Source of the DNA: Paranoxybacillus sp035645275
GTDB lineage: Bacteria > Bacillota > Bacilli > Bacillales > Anoxybacillaceae
Reading direction: 5' to 3'
Assembly (NCBI GenBank): GCA_035645275.1
Contig: DASQMX010000031.1
Location: forward strand, 496,001 to 560,000
Length of the DNA: 64,000 nucleotides
The notes beneath the pieces were generated by a model. It was given only the letters and a program-made list of their open reading frames with translations, searched no databases and was not told where the DNA came from. Position numbers and translations under genes: made by a program. Shown here piece by piece: positions 42,863-51,083 of the stretch. Each line of letters begins with the position of its first letter. Within the stretch, counting starts at the first letter, position 1.

Positions 42863-43212
42863 AATAAATAGAAACCTAAAGGTAACTTTAACCCTAAATA
42901 TAGCACAACAATAAAAGCAATGACAAATTGAATCCAAAACATGTTCGTGCTCTTTCCCTTTGCTGCGCGAACAAGAATCATTTCCATTGTCCCAATGACC
43001 CAGACGCCTACGAGCACTTTGACAATATAAAGCGGTGGGATAGAAGCAATGCTATGTAACAAAAGAGCACCGGTTCCTATGATAATAAGATAGAACAATC
43101 TTAAAACCATTTGCATCATTCGTGCTTTCGGAGAGTTGCTACGCTGCAGTGAAACGGTCACAAAAAATAAAATGAGGGCAACTACCCAAGCGGTAATATG
43201 TGCATGTGTCAT
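42859..43212 (-). CDS. yisL: YisL family membrane protein (DUF1516)
   Basis: A 117-residue integral membrane protein with four hydrophobic helices (MTHAHITAWVVALILFFVTV; FYLIIIGTGALLL; IVKVLVGVWVIGTMEMILV; FWIQFVIAFIVVLYLGLKL). It fits UPF0344/DUF1516, represented by YisL of B. subtilis; function unknown. ATG 43212 has AGGAGG eight bases upstream. It is divergent from rocD. Confidence 0.88.
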   Translation of the reverse strand: MTHAHITAWVVALILFFVTVSLQRSNSPKARMMQMVLRLFYLIIIGTGALLLHSIASIPPLYIVKVLVGVWVIGTMEMILVRAAKGKSTNMFWIQFVIAFIVVLYLGLKLPLGFYLF

Positions 43213-43297
43213 ATCTAATTCCTCCTTTAAAAACGATCAACTCTATCATAACACGTTTCTAGCTAAAAAATGAAAGAGAAACTCTCTTTATTTCAAT

Positions 43298-43327
43298 TTA
43301 ACAGACGAATCAAAATTTTGTTATAAT
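43298..43327 (+). promoter_or_regulatory. Sigma-A promoter of rocD
   Basis: -35 TTAACA at 43298 and -10 TATAAT at 43322 with an 18-base spacer, plus the extended TG before the -10. This differs from B. subtilis rocDEF, which uses a sigma-L promoter with RocR. Confidence 0.65.
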
Positions 43328-43361
43328 ATAGACAAATGTCATAACAATAGGAGGCGCACTC

Positions 43362-44555
43362 ATGAACAAAACAACAGAAATTATTCACTTAACGGAACAA
43401 TACGGTGCAAACAACTATCACCCTCTTCCAGTCGTTCTCTCCAAAGGGGAAGGCGTGTGGGTAGAAGATCCAGAAGGCAATCGTTACATGGATATGTTAA
43501 GTGCTTACTCTGCTGTCAACCAAGGCCATCGCCACCCTAAAATTGTTCAAGCACTTAAAGAGCAAGCAGACCGCATCACATTAACATCAAGAGCATTCCA
43601 TAATGCCCAATTAGGACCTTGGTACGAAAAAGTAGCGAAATTAACTGGAAAAGACATGATTTTACCGATGAACACAGGTGCTGAAGCGGTAGAAACAGCA
43701 GTAAAAGCAGCACGCCGCTGGGCTTATGACGTAAAAGGTGTCGAAAAAGACAAGGCGGAAATTATCGTATGTGAAGATAATTTCCATGGCCGCACAATGA
43801 CCGCTGTTTCCATGTCTTCAAACGATGAGTATAAACGCGGCTTCGGACCGATGCTTCCTGGCATTAAAGTAATTCCATTTGGTAATATCGAGGCATTGAA
43901 AGAAGCGATTACACCTAATACAGCGGCATTTATTTTCGAGCCAATCCAAGGGGAGGCAGGGATTAACATTCCACCAGAAGGATTTTTAAAAGCCGCTTAT
44001 GAAGTATGTAAAGAAAATCATGTTCTTTATATCGCAGATGAAATTCAAGCCGGGTTAGGCCGTTCTGGCAAAATGTTTGCTTGCGACTGGGAAGACGTCG
44101 TTCCTGATATGTATATTCTTGGTAAAGCGCTAGGTGGCGGCGTATTCCCGATTTCTTGTGTAGCGGCAAACAAAGATATTCTCGGCGTGTTCAATCCTGG
44201 TTCACACGGTTCGACATTCGGTGGAAATCCGCTTGCTTGTGCTGTTTCCATCGCAGCAATTGATGTACTTGTTGAAGAAAAATTAGCAGAGCGTTCATTA
44301 GAGCTCGGGAACTACTTCCAAGAAAAATTACGGGAAATTAAACATCCTGATATTAAAGAGGTTCGCGGAAAAGGATTATTTATCGGTGTCGAATTGCATG
44401 GTCCGGCTCGCCCATATTGCGAAAAATTACAGCAAGAAGGATTACTATGTAAAGAGACACATGATACCGTCATTCGTTTTGCCCCGCCGTTAGTCATCAC
44501 AAAAGAAGAACTTGACTGGGCAATCGAAAAAATAAAAAAAGTGTTTGAACAATAA
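43362..44555 (+). CDS. rocD: Ornithine aminotransferase RocD
   Basis: PLP enzyme that turns ornithine and 2-oxoglutarate into glutamate semialdehyde and glutamate, in arginine and ornithine breakdown or proline formation. Class III aminotransferase marks: ANNYHPLPVVLSKGEGVWVE at the start, NTGAEAVETAVKAAR, FHGRTMTAVSMS, IADEIQAGLGRSGKMF and the PLP lysine in LGKALGGGVFPIS near residue 253. 397 residues, the usual size. AGGAGG lies about nine bases before ATG 43362. It sits inside the yisL-yisK region and not beside rocE/rocF. A repeat array begins at its stop codon. Confidence 0.94.
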   Translation: MNKTTEIIHLTEQYGANNYHPLPVVLSKGEGVWVEDPEGNRYMDMLSAYSAVNQGHRHPKIVQALKEQADRITLTSRAFHNAQLGPWYEKVAKLTGKDMILPMNTGAEAVETAVKAARRWAYDVKGVEKDKAEIIVCEDNFHGRTMTAVSMSSNDEYKRGFGPMLPGIKVIPFGNIEALKEAITPNTAAFIFEPIQGEAGINIPPEGFLKAAYEVCKENHVLYIADEIQAGLGRSGKMFACDWEDVVPDMYILGKALGGGVFPISCVAANKDILGVFNPGSHGSTFGGNPLACAVSIAAIDVLVEEKLAERSLELGNYFQEKLREIKHPDIKEVRGKGLFIGVELHGPARPYCEKLQQEGLLCKETHDTVIRFAPPLVITKEELDWAIEKIKKVFEQ

Positions 44556-44836
44556 GAAAAGCGGAGGCGACGCGGTTAGCTCTCGAAGCCAAATGTTCTT
44601 CGACCGCGGAAGTGACTCGCACTTCAAGGGAGAAGGTTATTTGGCACAGAGAGCTAGGCGCCGAAGCTAGACAAAAAAGAAAAGCGGAGGCGAGCGCTTA
44701 ACGTCGTAGGAAAATGTTCTTCCGACGAGAAATGCTTGCATTTCGACGGAGGAAGGTTATTTTCCACTAGGCGTTGCGAGCCGAGCTAGACAAATAAGAA
44801 AAGCGGAGGCGACGTATTAGGTCTGCCTCCTTTTTT
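44556..44836. repeat. Tandem array of two full and one partial structured repeat
   Basis: Units at 44556-44674 and 44679-44793 each begin GAAAAGCGGAGGCG and end GAGCTAGACAA or GAAGCTAGACAA. Both contain AAATGTTCTTC and GAAGGTTATTT blocks that pair (CCAAAT/ATTTGG; GGAAAAT/ATTTTCC) around a variable stem-loop. The stem bases differ between units but keep pairing, as in a conserved RNA or DNA hairpin. A third, shortened unit (44798-44836) ends in GCCTCC plus T-run. The array fills the gap between convergent rocD and yisK. Confidence 0.75.
44798..44836. terminator. Terminator formed by the partial third repeat unit
   Basis: GGAGGC and GCCTCC arms followed by six T on the plus strand; the minus strand is also usable for yisK, whose stop is 7 bp away. 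Confidence 0.78.
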
Positions 44837-44842
44837 CATTAA

Positions 44843-45748
44843 CTATTTTTCTATTTCATTTCGCAGCGTTCCTATTCCTTCAATGGTCACTTCAACAACG
44901 TCTCCTGGTTTTAAGAAACGAGGCGGTTTCATTCCCTTTCCGACTCCAGCAGGTGTTCCCGTTGCAATAATATCGCCCGGTTCTAGAGTCATTCCTTGAG
45001 AAATCGTAGAAATAATTGTTTCAATATTAAAGATGAATTGTTCCGTATTTGCTTTTTGTCTCGTTTCACCGTTGACTTTTGTTTCAATCTGTAACCCGTT
45101 CGGATTGGGAATAAGCGATTTATGAACAATCCACGGTCCCATCGGACAAGATGTATCTAAGCTTTTTCCAAGCAAAAACTGTTTATGACGTTCCTGTAAA
45201 TCCCGTGCTGTAATGTCGTTAACGATTGTGTAGCCAAACACATAATCCAACGCTTCTTCTTTTTTGATTCCTTTCCCTTTTTTAGCGATGACAACCGCTA
45301 ATTCCCCTTCATAATCAAGTTCATTTGTCACGTGCTGATGATTAAGCACGATTGCCTCATGTCCGACAACAGTCGTCGGTGCTTTAGAAAACAGCATGAT
45401 ATGTTCCGGAATATCGGCATCGCTTCCTAATTCAAGCGCATGTTCAACATAGTTTTTACCGACACAAAAAATATTTTTTGCCGGTCGAGGAATCGGCGCT
45501 AACAAGCGGATGTTTGAGAATGGATATATGTATTCATCCGAAAAATAAGTTTCTGCCCATTGCTTGATTTTGCGCACCTTTTTCACAAAAACTTCTCCTA
45601 GAGCAATACATTCAAGCAGTGAAGAAGGTAGCGTTACTTTCCCGCTCATTGCATGCTCCGCTGCCTGCAGATGAATAACCACATTTTGTTCCGTATCTGC
45701 TATTCCAGCAAAAACATTTCCATTTTGTTCAGCTGTGACAAATTTCAT
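44843..45748 (-). CDS. yisK: Fumarylacetoacetate hydrolase family protein YisK
   Basis: FAH-fold metal enzyme, 301 residues, equal to YisK of B. subtilis, which has been linked to oxaloacetate decarboxylation and to the cell-shape protein Mbl. Family marks are IFCVGKNYVEHALELG, the metal site ELDYEGELAVVIAKKG, YVFGYTIVNDITARDLQ, SLDTSCPMGPWIV and IIATGTPAGVG. ATG 45748 with GGGGG six bases upstream is chosen; the ATG at 45754 is too near the ribosome site. Gene order yisI-yisK-yisL is as in B. subtilis. Confidence 0.88.
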   Translation of the reverse strand: MKFVTAEQNGNVFAGIADTEQNVVIHLQAAEHAMSGKVTLPSSLLECIALGEVFVKKVRKIKQWAETYFSDEYIYPFSNIRLLAPIPRPAKNIFCVGKNYVEHALELGSDADIPEHIMLFSKAPTTVVGHEAIVLNHQHVTNELDYEGELAVVIAKKGKGIKKEEALDYVFGYTIVNDITARDLQERHKQFLLGKSLDTSCPMGPWIVHKSLIPNPNGLQIETKVNGETRQKANTEQFIFNIETIISTISQGMTLEPGDIIATGTPAGVGKGMKPPRFLKPGDVVEVTIEGIGTLRNEIEK

Positions 45749-45945
45749 CTCCATCCCCCATCTATAATCAATTTTTTTGTTAATGTATATTCGTTATCCG
45801 TCGTATAAATCCTACCTCATCTTATGTAGAATTTTGTAAGGTTATGACTTATTTTAGCGAACATATTTCCTTTTATTACATTATATGTATAATAAGTTAT
45901 GCATTAGCACAAAACTGATTGATAAAAAATGTTGGTGAAAAAATC

Positions 45946-46128
45946 ATGTGTCATACTCTTATTGAAGAAAAAAGACAACAGATGATTGAACTAGCCCTAG
46001 TGTACGGTTTTACCGCAAAAGAAACCGTAAAATGCAGCCAAGAGTTAGATGAATTGTTAAATATTCAATTAAAAAAAACTCTCGCCACACAGCAGGATCA
46101 AAGTAAAAAAATGTTGCTTTCTCATTAA
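45946..46128 (+). CDS. yisI: Spo0E-family aspartyl-phosphate phosphatase (YisI-like)
   Basis: A 60-residue helical hairpin (MCHTLIEEKRQQMIELALVY, then KCSQELDELLNIQL) with the Spo0E signature SQELDELL. Members remove phosphate from Spo0A and delay sporulation. ATG 45946 with GGTGA seven bases upstream is chosen over a TTG 27 bases earlier. Divergent from yisK, as in B. subtilis. Confidence 0.88.
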   Translation: MCHTLIEEKRQQMIELALVYGFTAKETVKCSQELDELLNIQLKKTLATQQDQSKKMLLSH

Positions 46129-46159
46129 AAACAAAGCATATTTTTTACCGTATCTAGCA

Positions 46160-46197
46160 AAAATGAGGTTGCCTGTTATGAGACAACCTCATTTTTT
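46160..46197. terminator. Terminator between yisI and the DUF418 gene
   Basis: AAAATGAGGTTG and CAACCTCATTTTTT arms. The right arm TTATGAGACAACCTC is like the ends of the palindromic repeat family, so it may be a minimal derivative. Confidence 0.85.
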
Positions 46198-46215
46198 GTT
46201 TGTCTAATCATCTTC

Positions 46216-47412
46216 CTATTCAGATGTTGCTGCTCTTCTTAACGGCTGTTTTCGTCCATATGTTAACGTTCGCCATATCCATTCCATCGGCCCCATTGTG
46301 TATCGCTTCAGCCACAGCTTGCTTAAAACAATTTGCAGACAATAGATGACAATGGTTAATAGAAGGCCATAAAATGGGCGGACACTTCCATACAATCCTA
46401 GACCGTAGTTGTAAAACAATAGTGTACAGAGCATGGACTGAAATAAATAATTAGAAAGAGACATGCGTCCTACAACTGCAAGCGGAGCAAAAACCTTTTT
46501 CCAAAATGGTTTTTGTGAAAAAATTGCTATTGACGTAGCATAAAAAACAGCTGTTGCTGAACCGCCAAACATGTCCTGCACATATTCAGTAAAGATGTTA
46601 TTCGTAGTTAAGTAAGGCAATAGCTTAAAAGAAAAGCCAATAATGAACGTAACGATCCAGATTTTCTTCAGTTTTGCTAAATGATTTTCTACATCAGCGA
46701 ACCATCGTTTCTTCGCAAAATAAGCTCCTAATAAAAACATTGGCAATAGCGCGATGAAAAGAAAAAAAATGCTGAATAAACTTCCATTTACATACATCCA
46801 GTCATTCCATCTTTGCCAAAAAATATCAAACCATGTACCGTCCCGATAATTTTCTAACGCTTGATTTGCCAGCATTTCATCATAAAATCGGAAAGAATCT
46901 CCTTCTCCTAAAAGAACAGAGAATCCTAGCAAAAGGCTGATCATACTATTCGGCACAATTAATAACAAAAGCGCTGAAATCAGCCATCCGCGCGGGCTCA
47001 TCTGATGAAACAGCAGCAACACAAATCCTAAAAGCGCGTAGGAAATTAAAATATCTCCATGCCAAATCAAGAAGGCATGAATACACCCCATCCCTAGCAG
47101 AACAAGAAGCCTCCTGCCAAAAAGCAGCGGAAAGGAATATCCCTTCGCCAACGCTCGTTCCCGGAAAATAACCATGCCAAAGCCAAACAAAAAGGAAAAC
47201 AACGTATAAAAGCTTGCCTGTGCAAAAATGTCAATGAAGATTTCCGTCCAGCGGTCAAGCGGCTCATTCCACCAGCTTCCCGGCTTTAAATACATGACAG
47301 GCGAGTTAAAATCCAGCATGTTGACAAAAAAAATCCCTAGAATCGCCAGCCCCCGCATGATATCAATCGCTTCGATTCTCTCATTGATAGAAATCGGAGT
47401 TAACTTATCCAT
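46216..47412 (-). CDS. DUF418 (YeiB-like) membrane protein
   Basis: A 398-residue membrane protein with about ten helices, of the DUF418/YeiB family, transporter or acyltransferase-like with unknown substrate. The N-terminal motif RIEAIDIMRGLAILGIFFVN is diagnostic, as are IWHGDILISYALLGFVLLLF and the C-terminal GRMSLSNYLFQSMLCTLLFY with GPMEWIWRTLTYG. ATG 47412 has AGAGAGG seven bases upstream; 11 codons of open frame precede it without a ribosome site. Confidence 0.88.
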   Translation of the reverse strand: MDKLTPISINERIEAIDIMRGLAILGIFFVNMLDFNSPVMYLKPGSWWNEPLDRWTEIFIDIFAQASFYTLFSFLFGFGMVIFRERALAKGYSFPLLFGRRLLVLLGMGCIHAFLIWHGDILISYALLGFVLLLFHQMSPRGWLISALLLLIVPNSMISLLLGFSVLLGEGDSFRFYDEMLANQALENYRDGTWFDIFWQRWNDWMYVNGSLFSIFFLFIALLPMFLLGAYFAKKRWFADVENHLAKLKKIWIVTFIIGFSFKLLPYLTTNNIFTEYVQDMFGGSATAVFYATSIAIFSQKPFWKKVFAPLAVVGRMSLSNYLFQSMLCTLLFYNYGLGLYGSVRPFYGLLLTIVIYCLQIVLSKLWLKRYTMGPMEWIWRTLTYGRKQPLRRAATSE

Positions 47413-47465
47413 GTATATACCTCTCTTAAAAAATTTTTTACTCATTAGTTATATTAAACAAAAGA

Positions 47466-47507
47466 TAAAAAAAGGTCATCTGTCTATAGACAAATGACCT
47501 TTTTTAT
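47466..47507. terminator. Terminator of the acyl-CoA synthetase gene
   Basis: AAAAAAGGTCAT, a loop containing TGTCTATAGACA, then ATGACCTTTTTT, directly at the stop of the minus-strand gene. Confidence 0.88.
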
Positions 47508-49100
47508 TTAGTTCACATAGCGCTCTGTTTTTCCAACAGCTTTCCAATATTCGTTACGCAAGTGTACCTTTTGAATTTTCCCAGAAGCTGTTTTTGGCAG
47601 TTCTTGAACAAAAGTAACTCCGGTAATCGCTTTGAAATGTGCTAATTTTTCGCGGGAAAAAGCAATTAACTCTTGCTCTGTTACATGATGACCTGGTCTT
47701 GTCACGACAAATGCATGCGGTGTTTCTCCCCATTTTTCGTGCGGCACCGCAATCACAGCTGCTTCCAACACGGCAGGATGTTCATAAAGAGCTCCTTCTA
47801 CTTCAATGGACGAAATGTTTTCGCCACCGCTAATAATAATATCCTTCTTGCGGTCAACAATATCAATGTTTCCGTACTCATCAACTGTTCCCATATCTCC
47901 TGTATAAAGCCAACCATTACGAATCGTTTCCATCGTTGCTTCAAGATTTTTCCAATACCCTTTCATCACGCCGTTGCTTCTGACAATTACCTCACCGATG
48001 GATTTACCGTCGTGTGGAACTTCCTCATCAAGGTTATTGACAACTTTTACTTCACATCCAATCATCGGATGTCCTGCTTTCGCTTTTATGCGATATTGCT
48101 CGTTCAGCGGCAAATGGCTTAAATGAGAGCGAATCGTTGAAACGAGGCTGAGCGGTGAGGATTCAGTCATGCCGTACACTTGAATGAATTCCCAGCCAAG
48201 CTCTTTTTCCACACGCGTAACAAACGCTGGCGGCGGAGCTGAACCAGCGATAACAACGCGAACATCATGCTCAATAACTGGAACATTTTGCTCATAATAT
48301 TGCAAAAGTGAATTTAAAACCGTTGGAGCCATATGCATAACGCTCACTTTATATTTCTGAACATAATGGAAAATCACTTCTGGAATGGCTTTCCGCAAAC
48401 AAATATGTGTCGCTCCGTTTGCCGTATAATAGAAAGGTGCTCCCCATCCATTTACATGGAACATCGGCAAAATATGAAGATAAACATCCTTATCAGACAC
48501 TCGAAGATGATGCATCGCTACTAAAGCGTGCAAATAGTTATTACGATGCGTGAGCATAACTCCTTTTGGATTTCCTGTCGTTCCGCTTGTGTAAAGGAGG
48601 CTGCATACATCATTTTCATCTATTTCCGGCCGTGCAAACGATGTTTTCGGATATTGTGCTAGCCATTCATCGTAAGCGATTTCATTTGTTTGCTCGTCTT
48701 TGTAATGGACAATGATTTTTTCTACCGTTTCGAGCTTGTCCTTAATTGGAACAATGAAGTGATATAGCTCTTGATCGACAAATAAAATTTTACTTTCGCT
48801 ATGGTTTAAAATGAATAAATAATCATCCGGTTTCAGCCGAATATTTAACGGTACCATGACGGCTCCCAGCTGGAAAATACCATAAAACCCTTCGAGCATT
48901 TCTAATGTGTTCGGTGCTAAATACGCAACACGGTCCCCTTTTTTCACTCCTAAATCCTGCAATCCGTGTGAAAGTTGATTGACCCGCTCGCTCAATTCCT
49001 TGTATGTAATTTCTCTGTCTTCACAAATAACCCCCGTTTTTTCTCCATATAGTGACACTGCACGATCTAAAAATTGCGTCAACACTAATGGTACATTCAT
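47508..49100 (-). CDS. Fatty-acyl-CoA synthetase (AMP-forming ligase)
   Basis: ANL-superfamily ligase, 530 residues, that adenylates a carboxylic acid and passes it to CoA. The P-loop is LLYTSGTTGNPKGVMLTHRN near residue 170. Other core motifs: VYGMTESSPLS, NGWLYTGDMG, VDRKKDIIISGGENISS and the catalytic Lys near the end in PKTASGKIQK. Closest in style to medium/long-chain fatty-acid ligases of the FadD/AlkK group; the acid itself is not predictable. ATG 49100 has AGGGGG eight bases upstream. Confidence 0.9.
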   Translation of the reverse strand: MNVPLVLTQFLDRAVSLYGEKTGVICEDREITYKELSERVNQLSHGLQDLGVKKGDRVAYLAPNTLEMLEGFYGIFQLGAVMVPLNIRLKPDDYLFILNHSESKILFVDQELYHFIVPIKDKLETVEKIIVHYKDEQTNEIAYDEWLAQYPKTSFARPEIDENDVCSLLYTSGTTGNPKGVMLTHRNNYLHALVAMHHLRVSDKDVYLHILPMFHVNGWGAPFYYTANGATHICLRKAIPEVIFHYVQKYKVSVMHMAPTVLNSLLQYYEQNVPVIEHDVRVVIAGSAPPPAFVTRVEKELGWEFIQVYGMTESSPLSLVSTIRSHLSHLPLNEQYRIKAKAGHPMIGCEVKVVNNLDEEVPHDGKSIGEVIVRSNGVMKGYWKNLEATMETIRNGWLYTGDMGTVDEYGNIDIVDRKKDIIISGGENISSIEVEGALYEHPAVLEAAVIAVPHEKWGETPHAFVVTRPGHHVTEQELIAFSREKLAHFKAITGVTFVQELPKTASGKIQKVHLRNEYWKAVGKTERYVN

Positions 49101-49196
49101 TCTATATCCCCCTCTCGAAATAATATTCCAAAAATTCTAAAATCAAAAAATATTATAGCATAATATTCATTTTTTATAAAATTATCTATAAAAAAT

Positions 49197-49286
49197 AAAA
49201 AGGCCGTCTCATACGAGTTTAACCTCACGTCCCATTCACATACTTATAGTTGTGGGGCCTGACTCTCAGCTTTTGAGACAACCTAT
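49197..49286. repeat. Palindromic intergenic repeat, copy 4 (reverse orientation)
   Basis: Outer arms AGGCCGTCTCATA and TTTTGAGACAACCTATC. Reading the minus strand gives TTGTCTCAAAAGCTGAGAGT, CAGGCCCCACAACTATAAG, then GTGAGGTTAAACTCGTATGA. It begins 2 bp after the stop of the extra GerP gene and ends before the promoter of the acyl-CoA synthetase gene. Confidence 0.8.
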
Positions 49287-49287
49287 C

Positions 49288-49512
49288 CTATTTATTGGCT
49301 TTATTATTAGAGTCGATGATATCAGGATCAAATGAATTAGTAACGCTTAAAAATGTGTTTGTTTGTAAAAAATCTCCCGTATTTGCTCCGCCGCCTCCTG
49401 AATTCGTTTTAGAAGTACTTTTTGGAGCAATTTGTAGAACATCTCCCACATTGACTGTTCCATTTCCACTGACATGTGTCACTTTCACCGCTCCTGCAAT
49501 AACTGCCGGCAT
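49288..49512 (-). CDS. Extra GerPA/GerPF-type spore protein, minus strand
   Basis: A 74-residue protein of the GerPA/GerPF family (MPAVIAGAVKVTHVSGNGT, VNVGDVLQIAPKSTSKTNSG, ANTGDFLQTNTF, DPDIIDSNNKANK). GerP proteins are made in the mother cell and help germinants pass the spore coat. ATG 49512 has AAAGGA eight bases upstream. It is read away from the plus-strand gene at 49638, its close paralog, and a sigma-K-like -10 (CATAAAATA, minus strand) lies in between. It is additional to the six-gene gerP operon. Confidence 0.85.
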   Translation of the reverse strand: MPAVIAGAVKVTHVSGNGTVNVGDVLQIAPKSTSKTNSGGGGANTGDFLQTNTFLSVTNSFDPDIIDSNNKANK

Positions 49513-49542
49513 TCGCATCATCCTTTGAAAAGCTTACTTAAC

Positions 49543-49607
49543 CTATTTTATGTTTGAACTATGAATTGGTTTGGACGTACATCATCATATTTTCTTCACA
49601 TACACTA
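49543..49607. promoter_or_regulatory. Divergent sigma-K-like promoters
   Basis: Sigma-K -10 boxes have the form CATANNNTA. Plus strand CATACACTA is at 49599-49607, 18 bases after an AC pair. Minus strand CATAAAATA is at 49552-49544, 16 bases after an AC pair. Each faces one of the two extra GerP genes, consistent with mother-cell expression. Confidence 0.55.
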
Positions 49608-49637
49608 AAAAAAAGAATAAAGAAAGGATGCATGCCT

Positions 49638-49862
49638 ATGCCAGCATTGATTAGCGGTCCAATAAAGATTACCAACGTCAGCGGTGATGGAACTGTCAAT
49701 TTTGGAGATGCGCTGCAAATTGCGCCGAAAGGAACTTTAAAAGCTAATAGCGGTGCAGGAGCAGCAAATACAGGAGACTTTTTACAAACAAATACCTTTG
49801 TCAGCTTTACTAATACTCTCGATCCGGATGTCGCTGACTCAAATAATACAGCAAACAACTGA
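49638..49862 (+). CDS. Extra GerPA/GerPF-type spore protein, plus strand
   Basis: A 74-residue GerPF-like protein (MPALISGPIKITNVSGDGT, VNFGDALQIAPKGTLKANSG, AANTGDFLQTNTFVSF, DPDVADSNNTANN), closest to the divergent gene at 49288-49512. ATG 49638 has AAAGGA nine bases upstream; an ATG six bases earlier is too close. It ends just 8 bp before the sigma-K-like promoter of the gerP operon, so it seems to be an independent unit in front of it. Confidence 0.85.
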   Translation: MPALISGPIKITNVSGDGTVNFGDALQIAPKGTLKANSGAGAANTGDFLQTNTFVSFTNTLDPDVADSNNTANN

Positions 49863-49870
49863 AGAAAAGC

Positions 49871-49898
49871 ACATTTCTATACAGTTGCCCATAGTATA
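49871..49898 (+). promoter_or_regulatory. Sigma-K-like promoter of the gerP operon
   Basis: AC at 49871, 17 bases, then CATAGTATA at 49890-49898, matching AC-N16/17-CATANNNTA. The gerPA ATG follows 31 bases later. The B. subtilis gerP operon is transcribed by sigma-K. Confidence 0.65.
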
Positions 49899-49928
49899 TG
49901 AATAAGAATGAACAAAGGGTGTATGAAA

Positions 49929-50150
49929 ATGCCAGCATTTGTTGGAGCAGTAAAAATAAATAGTATCAGTAACAGCGGTGTGTTTCATATCGGCGATGTT
50001 TTTGCCATTTCACCACATAGTGTCGCAAAAACGTTTGCTGGTGCTGGCTCTTTTAATACGGGGGACGGATTACAAATTTATAATCAATACAGCAACACAA
50101 ATACGCATGATGCTGATGTAGCAGATCAGAATATTGTCGGCAACGCGTAA
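49929..50150 (+). CDS. gerPA: Spore germination protein GerPA
   Basis: 73 residues, MPAFVGAVKINSISNSGVFH, IGDVFAISPHSVAKTFAGAG, SFNTGDGLQIYNQYS, ending ADQNIVGNA. First gene of a six-gene operon whose products are needed for germinants to cross the coat. The SGVFHIGD motif separates GerPA from GerPF. ATG 49929 with AAAGGG nine bases upstream; two earlier in-frame ATGs lie in or before the ribosome site. Confidence 0.9.
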   Translation: MPAFVGAVKINSISNSGVFHIGDVFAISPHSVAKTFAGAGSFNTGDGLQIYNQYSNTNTHDADVADQNIVGNA

Positions 50151-50162
50151 AGGAGTGAAGAC

Positions 50163-50384
50163 ATGAACTTTTATATCAATCAAAGTATCTGGATTTATCA
50201 ACTGAAAATCGGTTCAGTCACCAACTCTTCTGTTTTGCAAGTCGGCAGTGCTGGAAAAATTCAATCTCTCTCTACTTTAAGCAATACAGGGGGATTTGTA
50301 GCACCGGCACCTGAAGCGAAAAAACCTGTTGAAAGTTCACCATTTGCTCCAGTAGTTCCTCTTGCATCACCATCCTCATCATAA
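50163..50384 (+). CDS. gerPB: Spore germination protein GerPB
   Basis: 73 residues, MNFYINQSIWIYQLKIGSVT, then SSVLQVGSAGKIQSLSTLSN and a Pro/Ala/Ser-rich tail (VAPAPEAKKPVESSP). The N-terminal half is the GerPB signature. ATG 50163 has AAAGGAG seven bases upstream, 12 bp after gerPA. Part of the coat permeability operon; probably located in the inner coat. Confidence 0.9.
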   Translation: MNFYINQSIWIYQLKIGSVTNSSVLQVGSAGKIQSLSTLSNTGGFVAPAPEAKKPVESSPFAPVVPLASPSSS

Positions 50385-50480
50385 TTGAAAATCAAACACA
50401 CATCATCCAAAAAAAGTGCTGATAACCATTCTAGTTAAATACATTGAAATAGAAGGGATTTTTGAGAGGATGATGAAAAA

Positions 50481-51080
50481 ATGAACGCTCCTTTTCTTTA
50501 TGACTATTTGATGAAACTTCAGCATTATTTGTCTTGGCAAACAGAAAAAATTATAAAACTTGAAAAAAAGGTCGCCAAACTCGAAAATGAACTGATGAAT
50601 GTCAGGAAGCTTCCACAAACAACGATTGAAAAAATTGAGTATAAATTTGATCAACTAAAAGTTGAAACATTAGAAGGCACATTAAATATTGGAATTACTC
50701 CAAACGGTGCAGAAACCGTTGAAGATTTTGCTGTTAGCCCAGAGAAAGTGATTATTCCGCAACCACAGCCTATCCTGTTTCGAAACATTCAAACTAAAGT
50801 GAATGACTACTTAACAAATGAATTCAAAAATATTTTAAAGAACATCGAAAAACGCTATTCTCAACGTTTAGACGATACGTATCGTCAATTCATTTTACAA
50901 GATATAGGACGGCAAGTTGACGATCGAATTCGTTTTTACATTCAGCAAAAAATAAACAATGGACAAATGCCAGCTTCTGATTCTTCCAAAGAGATAGAAG
51001 ATGAAATTTATGAAAAAGTGAAACGGGATATCGAACAATCGATTGAGTTATTTATCAAGCATTTGCCAAAGGAAGGATGA
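50481..51080 (+). CDS. gerPC: Spore germination protein GerPC
   Basis: 199 residues. A coiled coil at residues 5-50 (YDYLMKLQHYLSWQTEKIIK, LEKKVAKLENELMNVRK) is followed by the GerPC core, with EGTLNIGITPNGAETVEDF, then a helical acidic C-terminus (KEIEDEIYEKVKRDIEQSI). It is the only large protein of the operon and may scaffold the small ones (inference). A GAGAGG site stands about 11 bases before ATG 50481. Confidence 0.92.
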   Translation: MNAPFLYDYLMKLQHYLSWQTEKIIKLEKKVAKLENELMNVRKLPQTTIEKIEYKFDQLKVETLEGTLNIGITPNGAETVEDFAVSPEKVIIPQPQPILFRNIQTKVNDYLTNEFKNILKNIEKRYSQRLDDTYRQFILQDIGRQVDDRIRFYIQQKINNGQMPASDSSKEIEDEIYEKVKRDIEQSIELFIKHLPKEG

Positions 51081-51083
51081 TGA

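Noticed and set aside
44556..44836. CRISPR array
   Set aside because: Only two and a half units, without unique spacers; the whole unit is conserved and palindromic, and no cas gene is near.
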